64,000 nt of DNA, taken from the NCBI GenBank assembly GCA_028554755.1, contig JAPTOF010000007.1, positions 2,884,001 through 2,948,000 of the forward strand. The letters are read 5' to 3'. This document shows positions 21,286-34,000 of the stretch, in pieces. The translations under genes were made by a program, and so were the position numbers. Each line of letters opens with the position of its first letter. The first letter of the stretch is position 1. The notes beneath the pieces were generated by a model, which saw only the letters and a program-made list of their open reading frames with translations, was not told where the DNA came from and made no database searches. The stretch is from Cordia subcordata (lineage: Eukaryota > Streptophyta > Magnoliopsida > Boraginales > Cordiaceae).

Positions 21286-22527
21286 GAGAATCATCGCTAC
21301 TAGAAAACGTGACACGGAATGACGAGAATTACAGACGGAAAATTTATAAGAATTTTAATAGGTTATTATATTTTGTTGACACTTTGTTAATTGTCTTTAT
21401 TTTATGAAGTTCTATTGAGTAAAGTGTAATAATTTAAAGAATAATACTATCTGAAGTCTGAATTTGGATAATTTAGATTTATTTATTTACTTTTCTTAGT
21501 TAAGCAAATAATTCATCAATTCTGAAGGCGTTTTTCTCTCGATTTACTGGTAATGCATGCATCTAACTATTTCTAAATAATTTCCACCTCAACGAAAGTG
21601 TAATCTCTTATCTTTTTTAACATATTTTTACCTCCAATTGGCAATGAATAAAACAACAACATACTTAAGACAGCAAAAATAATAACGAAGAGAATGAGAT
21701 AAAGGCGTCCTTATAGTATCATAACGCTATAATTATATTTAAACAATTATGACCAACTAAAGAAATTATAGCCGTACCCTTTTTAAAATTAGAATTAATT
21801 AAATTACATTAGAAACTAACAAATTATAATCAAATTAAAAATTAAAAATTATTATTAAACATTTAAATTAATAGTATTATTTTTTTATTCTTTTCTATTT
21901 AATGAATTTATTTTTCTAGTAATTATTAAATAAAATAATATCTTTCTAAAAATCTTATTTATTATTAAAATTAATTTAATTTTTGCTACTTTATATTTAA
22001 AATTTTAAGTTAATTTTTTAAATTATTATACTTATTTTTCAATTGAAAATTGTAACTCAAGAAATATTAATAATAAGAACAATGAGAGGACTTTTGTCTA
22101 AATAATTTTTAGAATTCCTTTCGTAAACTATAAAGGAATAACTTGTATAAATTTTGAAATAGAACAACTTGTCTATTTTGGTCAAGGTTGTGTAAATATT
22201 TTGGTCAAGGTTGTAAGCATATCGATAACAATATGTGAATATATGATTAATTAATTATCAACATGTAAAAAATGTGAATTGTGAATTTATAGAAATTATG
22301 ATAATATAATATTAAATATTTAAATAAATTAAAAACGTATAAAAAATTACGAACATAAAATATAAAATTATAGACGTTTAATATAGAAAATATCGACATG
22401 TAATATAAATGCAGTGAATCGATACACCCCGGTAAAAGTAGAATAGGGTGAGCGGCATACACACCCTATAGAACGCAGAACCAATTCACTCTCGAAGAAT
22501 CTCTCTTTATCGAATTCTTGCTTGACC
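21286..22527. other. Intergenic region between the GDSL and F-box genes
   Basis: About 1.2 kb, very AT-rich between 21780 and 22080. No gene is visible. A short CTACTAGAAAA phrase at about 21299 resembles the CACTA-like sequence near 53576. A tandem phrase TTTTGGTCAAGGTTGTG/TAA repeats near 22177-22215. The last ~100 bases are probably promoter and 5' UTR of the F-box gene. Confidence 0.5.
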
Positions 22528-25500
22528 ATGGGCAGCAATGGCGGATCATCAGCTTCACTGGAAACACTCCCAGAAAGCACCATAATACATGACATCCTCG
22601 CAAAGCTAGACTTGGAGCCCCTTTGCTCATCAGCTTGCGTGTCCCGCACCCTTCACTCGTCTGCCTCCCGTGTTCTTGCCTCTCTCTCCTCTCTTGATCT
22701 TTCAGTAAGTCTTCTTGCCTATGCATACAAGTTCTGTATGTGTATGTTAGTTATCTTACATTCTTGGTTGCTATACGATCAGTTCAATTATGTAGTAATC
22801 TTTTGCATTTTGTTATTCTGATTTCTGCACACCACATGTTTGTTAATTTGTTTTAACATGAAAAAGAAGTGTTGTACTATCAATTCCTTTCATTGTTAAG
22901 GTGTTGAAAATTGGGTTATGCTTCATTTCTTGTTTAGCATGAATATATTTAGTTTATCCCCATATTGATTTATATGTATATGCTTAGTTATCTTACGTTC
23001 TTGATTGCTATACAATCAGTTCAGTTATGCAGTATTCTTTTAAATTTTGTTACTCTAGTAGCTGCTCACCACATGTTTGTTAACTTGTTTTAACATGAAA
23101 AAGAAGTGTTGTACTGTCAATTCCTTACATTGATAAGGTGTTGAAAAATGGGTTATGCTTCATTTCTTGTTTAGCATCAATTCTTGAAGCTGGTGGTGAA
23201 AATTTATTTCGCTTCATTGTTTATTATAGTTAGCTGCAGATGTTTGTTAAGCTTGTGAAATTTAGGTATGGAATTAACAATTCTTGAAAATTCATAGGAT
23301 TTAGAAAGTTGGTCTATGCTGCATAGCTGTAGATTTCTGTTAAGGTTGTGAAAATAGTTATGCCATTAGCAATTCTTGAAAATTCATAGGAATTACCAAT
23401 TGTTGAGACCTCAAAAGGAGTTGAAAATTGGAATTTGCTTTATTTCTTACTGTAGATAACTCCTATATAGCATAGTTGTGCAGGCATGATCATGTTATTT
23501 GAATGGGTATGAACTCTGAAGTTTTCATTGAGGTTTTGCATTACTTATGTGGGATATATTTGTGTGTGGTACAGGCATTTTCACCTGATGCAAGGACATT
23601 ACAGGGTATTATTAGTAAGTTGAAAGGGTTGAAGAGTGTAACACTTGATTGCCTCCGTTTGGATAATTCTTCGGTTATCAAGATTCTAACACCACATATT
23701 GAAGAACTGAGTTTGTTAAAGGGTACTCTATTGTCACATCATCTTCTTGTTTCTATTGGCCGGCTATGCCCCAACTTAAGGTAAATAGGAGTTCACTGGC
23801 TTCTTCATGCGCTAGTAGCAACTTAACTAACATTAGCTTAGGTCAAGAGAGAATGTGTAGTTGTAAATCAAGTTTGTCTAATGCAAGATGTTCCAGATTT
23901 TTATATTCTTTTCTTTATTTATCACTTTTTTCTCAAACTTCTAAACTAGTTTTCAAGTATGTATTTACTGCTTGAACACTTCATATTGGTTTATGACCAA
24001 GCATAGTTACTATAGATTTTTAGGAATTTTTAATAAATTTGACACGTTATGATTACTTTGTGGTCTATATTTTCTAGAATTGTGAACATGATATGAATAA
24101 TTTATGTAGAGAACAATGCTTGGGAGGATCTGGCATGCAGAGTTTCACGACACAAAAGTTTGACTTGAACTTATAATATCTAACATGCATGAACTATTGC
24201 TGCTCTTTAAAGCTTGCTATATTTTGGTGCATTGGATGTGGATTTTAGTTGTTAACATGAGCTTCTTTATCTTTTGCATCAGAGTTCTTTTGCTAGAATT
24301 GGCATCGCAAGGAGGGCCTGAAACTTTAAAGCAAAATCTGGTAGAAATGCTCAAAGGTTGCAATTACTTAGAAGTAAGTGATTTTTTGTTGTCTAATTTC
24401 TTCCTTCTATTCTTTGACTTTGATGCTATGTTCCCTCTAAACTTTAACATTACTAGTCAAAGTTTGCTTGTGCTTATGCCGGAATGTTTGGCTTTTTGCA
24501 GTCCTTAGCTTTAAAAATACGAGGAACAGAATTTCTTATGTTTGATATGCAATCTATTGAGTTCTTCCTGCCCAAAACTCTAAGGATTTTGAAATTTCAG
24601 CCAGTGGATGAAGAGGATACTGTTGAGTTTATTTGTAAACTCCAACGCAATGGAAATGTAAGAGCATCCCCAACCAACATTTGTGCCTCGCTATATCCCT
24701 GTCGTCCTTGTACATTGCAGTGCCTATCTCTTACCTTAAATGTTATATCCGATGATCTTGTTTCCTCAATTGTCCATGCTCTTCCTCTTTTGGTTGAGTT
24801 AGATCTTGAAGACAGACCTCATGCAGACCTAATAATGCCACGTGATTTGTCTGACATGGGGTTTCAGTTGTTGGGCTCTTGTCAACATCTAGCTACCCTC
24901 TCAATAGTACGAAGTAGACTGAACTACCCTGCTTCATTTAAGCATATTAATGATATGGGCATGTTTCTTCTCTCTGAGGGTTGCCAAGGTCTGAAATCAG
25001 TCAGATTTGGTGGGTTTTCTAAAGTTACAGATGCTGGCTTTTCAGCAATACTGCAATCCTGCAAAAGATTAGAAAATTTTGAAGTTCGCAGTGCACCATT
25101 GCTCTCAGACTTGGCATTTCACGATATGAAGAGGATTACCTGTTCTCTTATCGAATTGAGAATAGTGGGATGCCGTCTTATAACAAGCGAAGCATTTTCT
25201 GAACTGACCTCTTCTAGGACTTTGGAGGTTCTTGAGTTGTATGGCTGTAGGGACATAGGTGACGCCTGCTTAAGCTACCTATCAGGAATTCAAACACTCA
25301 CTACACTAAATCTAGCAGGGTCAACCGATGTTACAGATGAAGGCCTTGCCATTCTTACTAACGGAAATTTACCAATCACGCGTTTGTGTCTTAGAGGTTG
25401 CGAGAGAATAACCGATGATGGAATTGCTCATTTACTGCGCGATGGAGGGAGAATCCAGCAGACATTGAAATCTCTAGATTTAGGTCACCTGCCGGGAATA

Positions 25501-25875
25501 TCAGATGCCGCCATATCTATTATTGCTTCAGCTGGTCAGGCAGTGACTGAGCTATGCCTAAGAAGTTGCTTCTCTGTGACAGATGTTGCATTGAACACAT
25601 TGGCTTCAGAGTTTACTATGCAGCAAGGAAACAGAGTATTCAGAATGCTTGATTTATACCGCTGCATTAAGTTGTCTAATAAATCGTTGAGGCTATTTCA
25701 GAAGCAAGCATTCCATGGATTGAGATGGCTTGGTGTTGGGCTTACTTCTTTGGCTAGTAAACGAGATGATTTTGATGTAATCTCTAATAAGCAACCATGG
25801 CTGACATGGTGTTTTGATGGCTGTGAAATGGGATGTCATGATGGGTGGCACTTTCACAAGCCTGATACCAGTTGA
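22528..25875 (+). CDS. FBL10: F-box/LRR-repeat protein, FBL10-like
   Basis: Exons: 22528-22704, 23575-23780, 24283-24373, 24502-25875, giving 615 aa. Introns are GT-AG and in phase. The N-terminus (LETLPESTIIHDILAKLDLEP, about 11-55) reads as an F-box, which docks on SKP1 in an SCF ubiquitin ligase. The large last exon holds many leucine-rich repeats of the amn1/cysteine-containing type (LEVLELYGCRDIGDACLSYL, ITRLCLRGCERITDDGIAHL, VTELCLRSCFSVTDVALNTL), which select the substrate. It ends with WLTWCFDGCEMGCHDGWHFH, a tail I associate with FBL10, but that is from memory and the symbol is tentative. The ATG at 22528 is the first in the F-box frame. Intron 1 holds a tandem duplication. Confidence 0.9.
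22740..23185 (+). repeat. Tandem duplication in intron 1 of the F-box gene
   Basis: Two ~200-bp copies (about 22742-22940 and 22977-23180), offset by 237 bp. They share phrases such as AACATGAAAAAGAAGTGTTG and GGGTTATGCTTCATTTCTTG. They differ at scattered sites, so the duplication is not recent. It is non-coding. Confidence 0.8.
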
Positions 25876-25934
25876 ATGAAAGAGTTTTAATCATAATCAA
25901 TTTCATCCCTATGTTATGCATTCTTGTACACTTC

Positions 25935-25940
25935 AATAAA
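25935..25940 (+). terminator. Possible poly(A) signal of the F-box gene
   Basis: AATAAA about 60 bp after the stop codon, in AT-rich sequence. Confidence 0.4.
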
Positions 25941-25968
25941 TTTAAAAGCTTTCATGTCTGTTAGTAAT

Positions 25969-26310
25969 GGGTAAATTATACCAATGTCTGTAACAATCCT
26001 ATCATCCTATCATTTATCTTTCAGTTATGAAAAATTATTACGATAATTAATAATTTTGTGTCACTTTTAGTCCAAAATTTACTTTTTGCCAAAATAAATC
26101 TCACATGAGGTGCATGTGAATTGCATTTTTGTTCTTTTGCCAAATTCAATTGAGGTGCATGTGACATTTAACAAAATTTTTAACAGAAAATCAAGTTAGG
26201 ATTAATAGCAATACAAATATATTAGAAAAGGAACTAATTTGTTACAAATTTTAAACTAAAGAATATTGTTACGGGTGACAAAGATAAGAACTATTCGTAT
26301 AATTTACCCA
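25969..26310. repeat. MITE with GGGTAAATTATAC terminal inverted repeats
   Basis: The left end GGGTAAATTATACCAATG mirrors the right end, which read in reverse is GGGTAAATTATACGAATAG. The flanks TTAGTAAT (25961-25968) and TTAATAAT (26311-26318) match at 7 of 8 bases, a likely aged target duplication. There is no coding content. The 3' end of the F-box transcript may run close to or into it. Confidence 0.65.
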
Positions 26311-26354
26311 TTAATAATAACGTTTGCTTTATCAACATTGTTTGGAATTTGATA

Positions 26355-27110
26355 ATGGAAGCCAAGTGCATCCTCCTCCACGAAATTTATTTAAATGATA
26401 CCGCTTGTCACGAAATAAGCCAAAAATCTAGTAACATTGGAATAGCCAGCATTCACAACATAGTAATAATCTACAATTGGAAAAATATTATTAATTTTAA
26501 ACTTATATCAATTAATTAATGTCTAGTTTTAAAATAAAGTCTTAACTCCAGTTGTAGAAAACTATTTTCTTATCTTATTGATGCATTTAAAAACACTTGA
26601 GAATCATTAGCTGTTCCTGCCCATCCAATGTACACAAATGCAATTAAAATATCACGGGAACAAGCAACTATAACATTTTGCTAACAAGTATTGTTTTTCT
26701 ACCACAAAAGTTTTTTGTTTAAGTGTTGGAAACCAATACCACGAAAAGTTTTTTTCATTTATGGGTACCAAGCTGCAACATGAGTACCATCTATTGCACT
26801 TGTACATTTATTTAACTAATTATCCACTATTAGTTTATATATAAAAATAATAAATGTAATCACGTATAGATATATTTCATAATGTAAAGATAAAATTAAT
26901 AAGATGCAATTACATTGGAATATGGATACCATTTAAAACTATTTTGAATTTCTAGTTGTACGGTACTCCTATGCGTTGGTCAAGTGAGTATCCAAAAATA
27001 GCTAATGCCCTTATCACCATTTTACACCATTTATGAACTGATGCAGTTGAATGCTGAAATCTCTCTACCACAATTCTTTGTTGAATGCCATGACATAATA
27101 TAACTAATCT
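26355..27110 (-). pseudogene. PIF/Harbinger transposase, degenerate
   Basis: Reading the minus strand in pieces gives family marks in the right order. VVERFQHSTASVHKW (about 26985-27085) matches the helix segment. CAIDGTHVAAWYP (about 26762-26800) matches the first-Asp motif usually seen as GAIDGTHI. VACSRDILIAFVYIGWAGTA with NDSQVF (about 26595-26690) matches the second-Asp region. VVNAGYSNVTRFLA then RYHLNKFRGGG (about 26377-26460) matches the DxGYP and RYHLxEF region. Stops and frame shifts separate these pieces and the catalytic Asp of the DxGY motif reads Asn. No long open frame survives. Confidence 0.75.
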
Positions 27111-28087
27111 ATTACCATTCTTTCTTTTACGCTAACATCTCTTTTTTTTTTATAGTAAGTCTATCATTTTCAATCTATTAAACCAAAAGAATTAAATAAT
27201 CATATTAAAATATTTTTTAATTCGATTCCAATTTGTCCTACTCAAAATTTACTTACCTCTACTATAAATAATTCATATCTCTTGGTCACAACCATTAAAT
27301 TACTCGCATAACATTACTATTATTATCTAATAAATTGTTGTCTGGCCGACCAAAAAAGAAAGGACAAATTTCTCATACAATCCCCATTGTTTAGGGAAAA
27401 AAAAAATTAATACAGTTCTTATTATTTCAAAGGTGATTTTTTAGCTTTTACAAACCCTCAATCCAACCCAAACCTCCTCTTGTACATGTCATCGCTCTTG
27501 AGGAAGATAGACTCAACCATTTAATCATTATTTTATCCCTCACAAAAGATTATGTGACCAACACATGACCGATTAATAAAGATGAAATTGATTAAATATG
27601 TAACTTTTTAAATAATAAGAACTAAACTAATATTTTTTTATAAACGTTGAGGATTAATAAGTGAATCACTCTCAAATAATAACTAAAATGATATTTTTAA
27701 GATAATAAACAAACAAATAAATAAATGAAAAACAAAAAAAAAATCCATTGTGGAGAAAAACGTTAAAAACGTCACTAACGGTCAACGACCGAGTGGTGAG
27801 GTAGTATCCATGTGGAACCTCCTTCACCAGCAAATCTATCAATCCGTGATCTTCTCTTCTTTCTTTCTTTTCTTTAAACTAATCACAGCCACCAATCTCA
27901 CACTTCAATCTCCCTCACATACCTATACATACACCTGTATATACATACATATATGTATACAAACACACATATTTATGCACACAAAACTCGCAAAGAATCG
28001 ATCTAGAATCGTCTACATTTCGGAGAAACGATCTGTACAAGAAGGTCAACTGGCACATGAGCAACACTGGATCATTCACTCCTCACA

Positions 28088-31000
28088 ATGGCGGCCTCCT
28101 CAAGCTCACCGCATCTCATTCAGTTACCGGTTCACTCTCCTCAGCTCCAGCACCTTCTCGTCACCGGCTTCTGCGTGTTCCGGTCACGTTACGGTGAGTC
28201 TCCTTCTAGAATATTCCTCCGGAACGGTCCCGATCCTCTGCGTCCGGTTCCGTTGAGGAATCTTCGTGCAATCGACTTCAAATGTTTCGCGCAATCAGCG
28301 GAGGAGACGGAGACGGAGAAGGAGACGGCCGTTGATGATGAGGATGTTAAGAGTGGGGCGCAGCAGGTGGATTCTGCTGACGTTGTGCCACGTCTTGAGT
28401 CTTCGAACGGTTCGGCTCATTCGCCGCGGACCACGGCGGCTTCCTCCGGTGACTCTTTGTCCCTCGGCATTCGCGAGCCGGTCTACGAGGTACTATTTTC
28501 TTATTTTTTCTGTATCTTTTTGGCCGCATTTGCAAAAGGCTGCATTTTGTTGAAAAAAATTTATTCTTTTCTTTGACGTTTGTAGAATTAAACATTTCTT
28601 AAGACAAAATCTCTATTATGTGATCTTATTAGTTCATCGTTATTTTATTTCAATTTTAGCAAAAATTTCATTTAATTGCTTTGTAAAGCTCTCCTAAGTT
28701 ATTGCGTATAGTTGAAAGGATTATAATTTGGTTCTGAAGTTACTTTACTGGAGTTGGTACTTGATGGTGACTCATATAATTTTGTGCTATAATAGTTAGG
28801 CTAGTTTGGATTGGCTTTTTTTAAAAGTGTTTTTTTTAATAACTATTGAGGAAGTACATTTTTTAAAAAATTATGGATTCCGAAAAGAGTTGTATTTAAA
28901 CTTTTTTTTCGACTTTTTCAATGGAGTCACTACTTGTAGAAGTTTTTGCAGGTAAAAAAGTGAATAGAAGTAATTTGAATATTTTCTCCAAATTATCATA
29001 TAAATTGCAAAGTATATTGTCTTTTTGTCGAAAGAAATGGATAGAAAAGGAAGAAAGTTATCGGACTTTTGCGAGTCTTGGGATTCTTTGCATGTTAGCT
29101 GTGATAACTGTTTCAGTTACTTATTTCTTGCACCTCCATCAATTGTCTTCCAAAAGGTGGTGGAAGTAACTTCAAATGGCAAGATATCTACAAGGAAAAT
29201 CCACAGACGGCACTTGTTGAAGTCTAGTGGTGAGCGAATCTTTTCTCAAAGTTGTATTTCCTATTCTGTGAGTTCTTTGTTCTTCAAGCTGAAAAGTTCA
29301 GCAGGATTCGTTCAGCTTAGTTCACTGTCATTAACTGATTGGACTCTACGTGATTTCTTAAAGCTATATATTATTTGTAGGGAAGTTGTAGCAATGTCCA
29401 ATTAGTGTTAACCTGTGTATTACTATGCAATATGGATTACTTTATCCTATTTAAGGTACAAGTTGCTTGTATAATTTTCTCAAGTTATATATATGTAACC
29501 TTTTCAAAAGTGAAAATATATATTAAATCATCAAAAAGTTCTAAACCATCAATATCTGGTCTACTTCACTATAAATCTATCAGAATCAACAAACTTTACA
29601 GCAACCAGATTCATATTGTACTACCCCCCCCCCCCCGGGTGGGGCTCTTCCTGCTCACTGTATCTGTGAGTTGTATATTTATATACACACAGACAGGTAG
29701 ATACTTTTTTTTTTGGTCAAGTACAGACAGATAGATATATCGACATATGAGTTCATTGCTATTACTTTATTGCACTCTATTTCTGTCTGATTTCAAGTAT
29801 GTAACATAACAGGTCTCCGTCCTCGGGATATTCGAAGCGTTGATCCATCATTATGGTTGACAAACTCCATGCCTTCTTTGCTGGTAAGTCTAATGTTTTA
29901 ATCAACTATTCTTTCTTGCTTAGGATCACTTGGATTCATTTTATGCCATATTTGCTTAGTTATTGAAGTTTCTATTCCTCTCTCAGATTCGTGAGCATGC
30001 AATTTTGTTGAATTTGGGCTCATTGAGGGCTATTATAATGCAAGAACGAGTTCTCATATTTAATTATAACCGGTAATTTGTTTTGTAGTTAATGCGTATT
30101 TATGTGTATCTTTCCAACATATTTTTTAAGTAGGGTTAAATTCAAAAAAGTCCCTAAAGTTGTGGTTTAATTTTAAATTACTCCCCATTATTTTATAAAG
30201 TTTAAATTAATCCTCAATGTTTCAAAATATAGTTAAATTGGTCCCTGATGTTAGAAAAAATTCATACTAGTCCTCAATGTTTCACAATCTTGTTCAAATT
30301 AGTCCCTTTGGCTTTACTCATTTTGGGGACTAGTTTAAATGACTTTGTGAAACATTGAGGACTAATTTGAACTTTTTTAAACATTGGGGATTAATTTGTA
30401 CTTTTTCAAACAATGAGTACTAATTTGAAAAAATATGATAACATTGGGGACTTTTTGTATAATTTTCCCTTTTAAGTACATAAGTGAGCACATCTTTCTG
30501 GTGATTTAGGAAAGGAGGGAAGGCTTTCATTGATGCACTGTTGCCTCGTTTAAACCCTAAAAACATCAATGGAGGGCCATCAATGCCATTTGTACTTGAG
30601 GTCAGTTGTCAGTTTCCACATTCTCTTTTTTGTAACTGAATTTGTCTTAAGTTTTTCAGAAGCTAGAGCATCTGGCTCCAAATTGTTCATTTCTTTTCCT
30701 TTCTTGTAAAATGTCTCTATCTAGTTTTACTATCTGTCCAAAGTTATAGATTGACTATATATGGTAGAGACTGTAGAGATATTCTAGTGGAAGGAAACCC
30801 AAATCATAAATGGCCTAAACAGGCTGCTTATCACACTATAATTGTAAAATGCAGTTGCTTAGCTGCATGAAATATATGTCCGGGAGAACATTTATCGATT
30901 TTATTCTGACAAAAAAACATTGTTTTTAAAAAGTAGAAACTTTTATGCAGCAATTCTGAGTCTCATAGACCGCCGTAGACTTGTTGTATGCTATTTGGTG

Positions 31001-34000
31001 TTCTGTAACTGAAGCAGCAGTAATGAGAACTGTACATTACTTCAATAGAACTGTACATTACTTCAATAGAAATGTACATTACTTCAATGGACTGCATATG
31101 TTTCTTTAAAAATCTTAACATTTAAACTGATAATTTTCAGGTGGTTGAAGCAGCCTTGCATTCACGAATACAGCGATTGGAGAACAGATTGATGGACTTG
31201 GAACCACGAGTGAGTATGGGAACATAGTGAGTATGCACAAAATGTGTGTGTTTGTCTGGCATTACATGATCGAGTAGTCTCCCTTCACGGTCTGCAACCC
31301 CCCCCCCCAACCCCAAAAAAAAAAAAGAAAAAGAAACAGACACGTATGCATAACAAAACATACAAAATCCCATCAAGCTTCTTATTGCATTTGACTGAAT
31401 ACTGCATGATATATCAAGTCAACTGCCAGGCCTAGGGGGCTAATAAATAATCTATCTGTGCATTTTCTTCTGTTTCTGCGCCCTCAAAATCTCTTACCTA
31501 TCAGATATGATCAAAATATTTTCTCTTTATGGGCCCGTTTCTGTAATATAAAGGGATGACCTTCTTTTTATTTAGTGATCTCCCAACCGAAAATATGTAC
31601 CTGTGTGTGCATGAATTAAGATGGACTCACATAACTGCCTAATCATTCAGATGCGGATCACAGTACTGTATGCACACATATATACTTAAATGTTTGACGA
31701 AGTTTTCCTGAAAACATGCCTGCTCTCCTGCATGATTGCCTTGTAGCTTGGTAAAATTTAACATATGAGGAGAAGAGGAAGAAAAACTTGCATTACACAT
31801 AATTGTCATATCTCTGAACCATCAAGCGTTAGTTTGTAACAAGCTGTTTGTTGCTATGTGCTGTAGGTGCAAGCTTTATTAGAGGTTTTGCCAAATCGAT
31901 TAACTGCTGATATACTGGAGGAACTTCGTATCAGCAAGCAGACCTTGGTATGAAGTTTAGTTATGTCTTTGGTGTCTATCTTTTCCTCGTTTGTCAATAA
32001 GATTAAACAAAAAGGGTGATATGTATTCTCTCCATGAAAGGTTGAATTAGGTTCAAGGGCAGGGGCTCTCAAACAGATGCTGCTTGATATTCTTGAGGAT
32101 ACTGAAGAAATACGTCGTATCTGTATCATGGGAAGGAACTGTACACTCGGAAAAAATAGTGAGGTGGAATGTTCTGTTCCCCTGGAAAAGCAGATTGCTG
32201 AGGGTAAATCCCATATGCATTTCTTTGTACATGCTCCATTGCTAATTGTAACTTGCATTTAGATACTCTAAGGTAGCCTGATTTTATCTATCTTCATGCA
32301 GAGGAGGAGGAAGAAATTGAAATGCTTCTGGAAAATTATCTTCAAAGGTTATTTCTTGGCCCATTTCAATTCCAGCAACTAGTGAATATATTTACAATTT
32401 TTATGTGTTGGGACGGAAACTAGGATAGAAACCACAAGTACTTCAGTTGGACCGACTGAGCCCTTTCAGCACTGGAAAAGGAGGGTCAGTTCAGAATATG
32501 AAACTCTCATGAAAATTTTTTAAATTCTAGTATCAAGTGAATTCTGATAAAAGCTAGATTCATAGTACCAAGTAAATTCTGATAAAAGCTAGATTGACTA
32601 GAATGCATCATTTTATGTATCTTCTACACATGAAAAAATTAGATTTATGTTGTTGTCTAAGGTACATCAGACCTGCAAATGGCCAGTGAAGGCCTAAGGT
32701 GGCACTGCTATCCTGCCTTTAGCGAACACCAAAATATGATATTTCAGAAGCACGATGACCACTCATATGATATTCTTTCCAAATACCCTGGGCTTCATCA
32801 AGTAAACAAGGATTCAAGGACTATATTATTCTAACAATTAAAATTCGAAACAGAAACTTGCTTGAGAGAAACCTTCTCTCAAATGCTACAATAAGCTTTT
32901 TGCATGTGCGTATTGTCATCCAGTAAAATACCTTCAGATTTTGAGATTAATTTTTTTCTTTCCTTTTGTCATTTCATCTTCTGATAAAGAATTGATATTG
33001 TTGGGGAAAAACATGCAAACACGAAGAATACGAGAAGAAAACGGACACAGGAGAATTATGTGGTTCGGCCTTAAAGCCTACATCCACGGGCAGCAGGGAA
33101 TAAATTATTGTTGATCAGCGAAGATTACACAAGGCTTACTCTGGTTTCTCTCACCCCACACCCCCAATGGGGTGTGGCCCTAAGGCACCTAATACAATAT
33201 CTAAGCCCCTATTTATAATACACAAGTATCCTAATCCGTATTCTACAAGAAAAAGGAAACAATATACTACAAGGAAAAAGACATATTAATTATATAATAC
33301 GGGCCACATTCAACAAATCCCACCTTGGCACGTATTCGCTCCAATCAACACACCATCATCCCTGCTACCAACTGCCCCTATGGGCTCAATGCTCTGCACC
33401 CTAAATAGCAACCAAGTCCAAACAATGCTTGAACTTGCTGACTGGAACCACCTTGGTCATCATATCTGCTAGATTCTCATAGGTAGAAATCTTCTGTACC
33501 GATATGATTCCTTGTGATACAATATCTCTAATAAAGTGATATCTGATATCAATTTGTTTAGTCCTCTCATGATACATCTGATTCTTCGTCAGATGGATTG
33601 TACTTTGGCTATCACAAAAGACTGTACTTGTATCTTGCTGCAGTCTAAGATCACGAACCAGGCCTTGTAACCACATGGCCTCCTTCACAGCTTCTGCAAT
33701 TGCCATGTACTCCGTCTCAGTAGTCGACAATGCCACAGTAGACTGTAATGTCGCTTTCCAACTGATAGCACATCCAGAGAGGGTAAACACCTAACCCGTC
33801 AGAGATCTTCTCTTATCAAGGTCACCCGCAAAGTCTGAATCACAATAACCCACCAACCTCGCGCAATCTCCAGTCATCTTGTTAAACAGTAAACCTACAT
33901 TTGCAGTGCCACGCAAATATCTTATTATCCATTTCACCGCTTCCCAGTGTGCCTTTCCAGGTGATGTCATATACCTGCTCACAACACTAACTGCATGTGA

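Larger units (their letters stand above)
25876..28087. other. Intergenic region between the F-box and MRS2-type genes
   Basis: About 2.2 kb holding a MITE (25969-26310) and a decayed Harbinger transposase on the minus strand (26355-27110). The AT-rich remainder (27110-27750) has no recognisable gene. Bases ~27800-28087 are pyrimidine-rich with TATACATA microsatellite-like sequence (27925-27960) and probably hold the promoter and 5' UTR of the next gene. Confidence 0.55.

Noticed and set aside
32999..33315. Solo LTR
   Set aside because: RNase H and RT sequence follow it directly, and the target duplication lies beyond them at 34550-34554. It is the 3' LTR of a deleted element.
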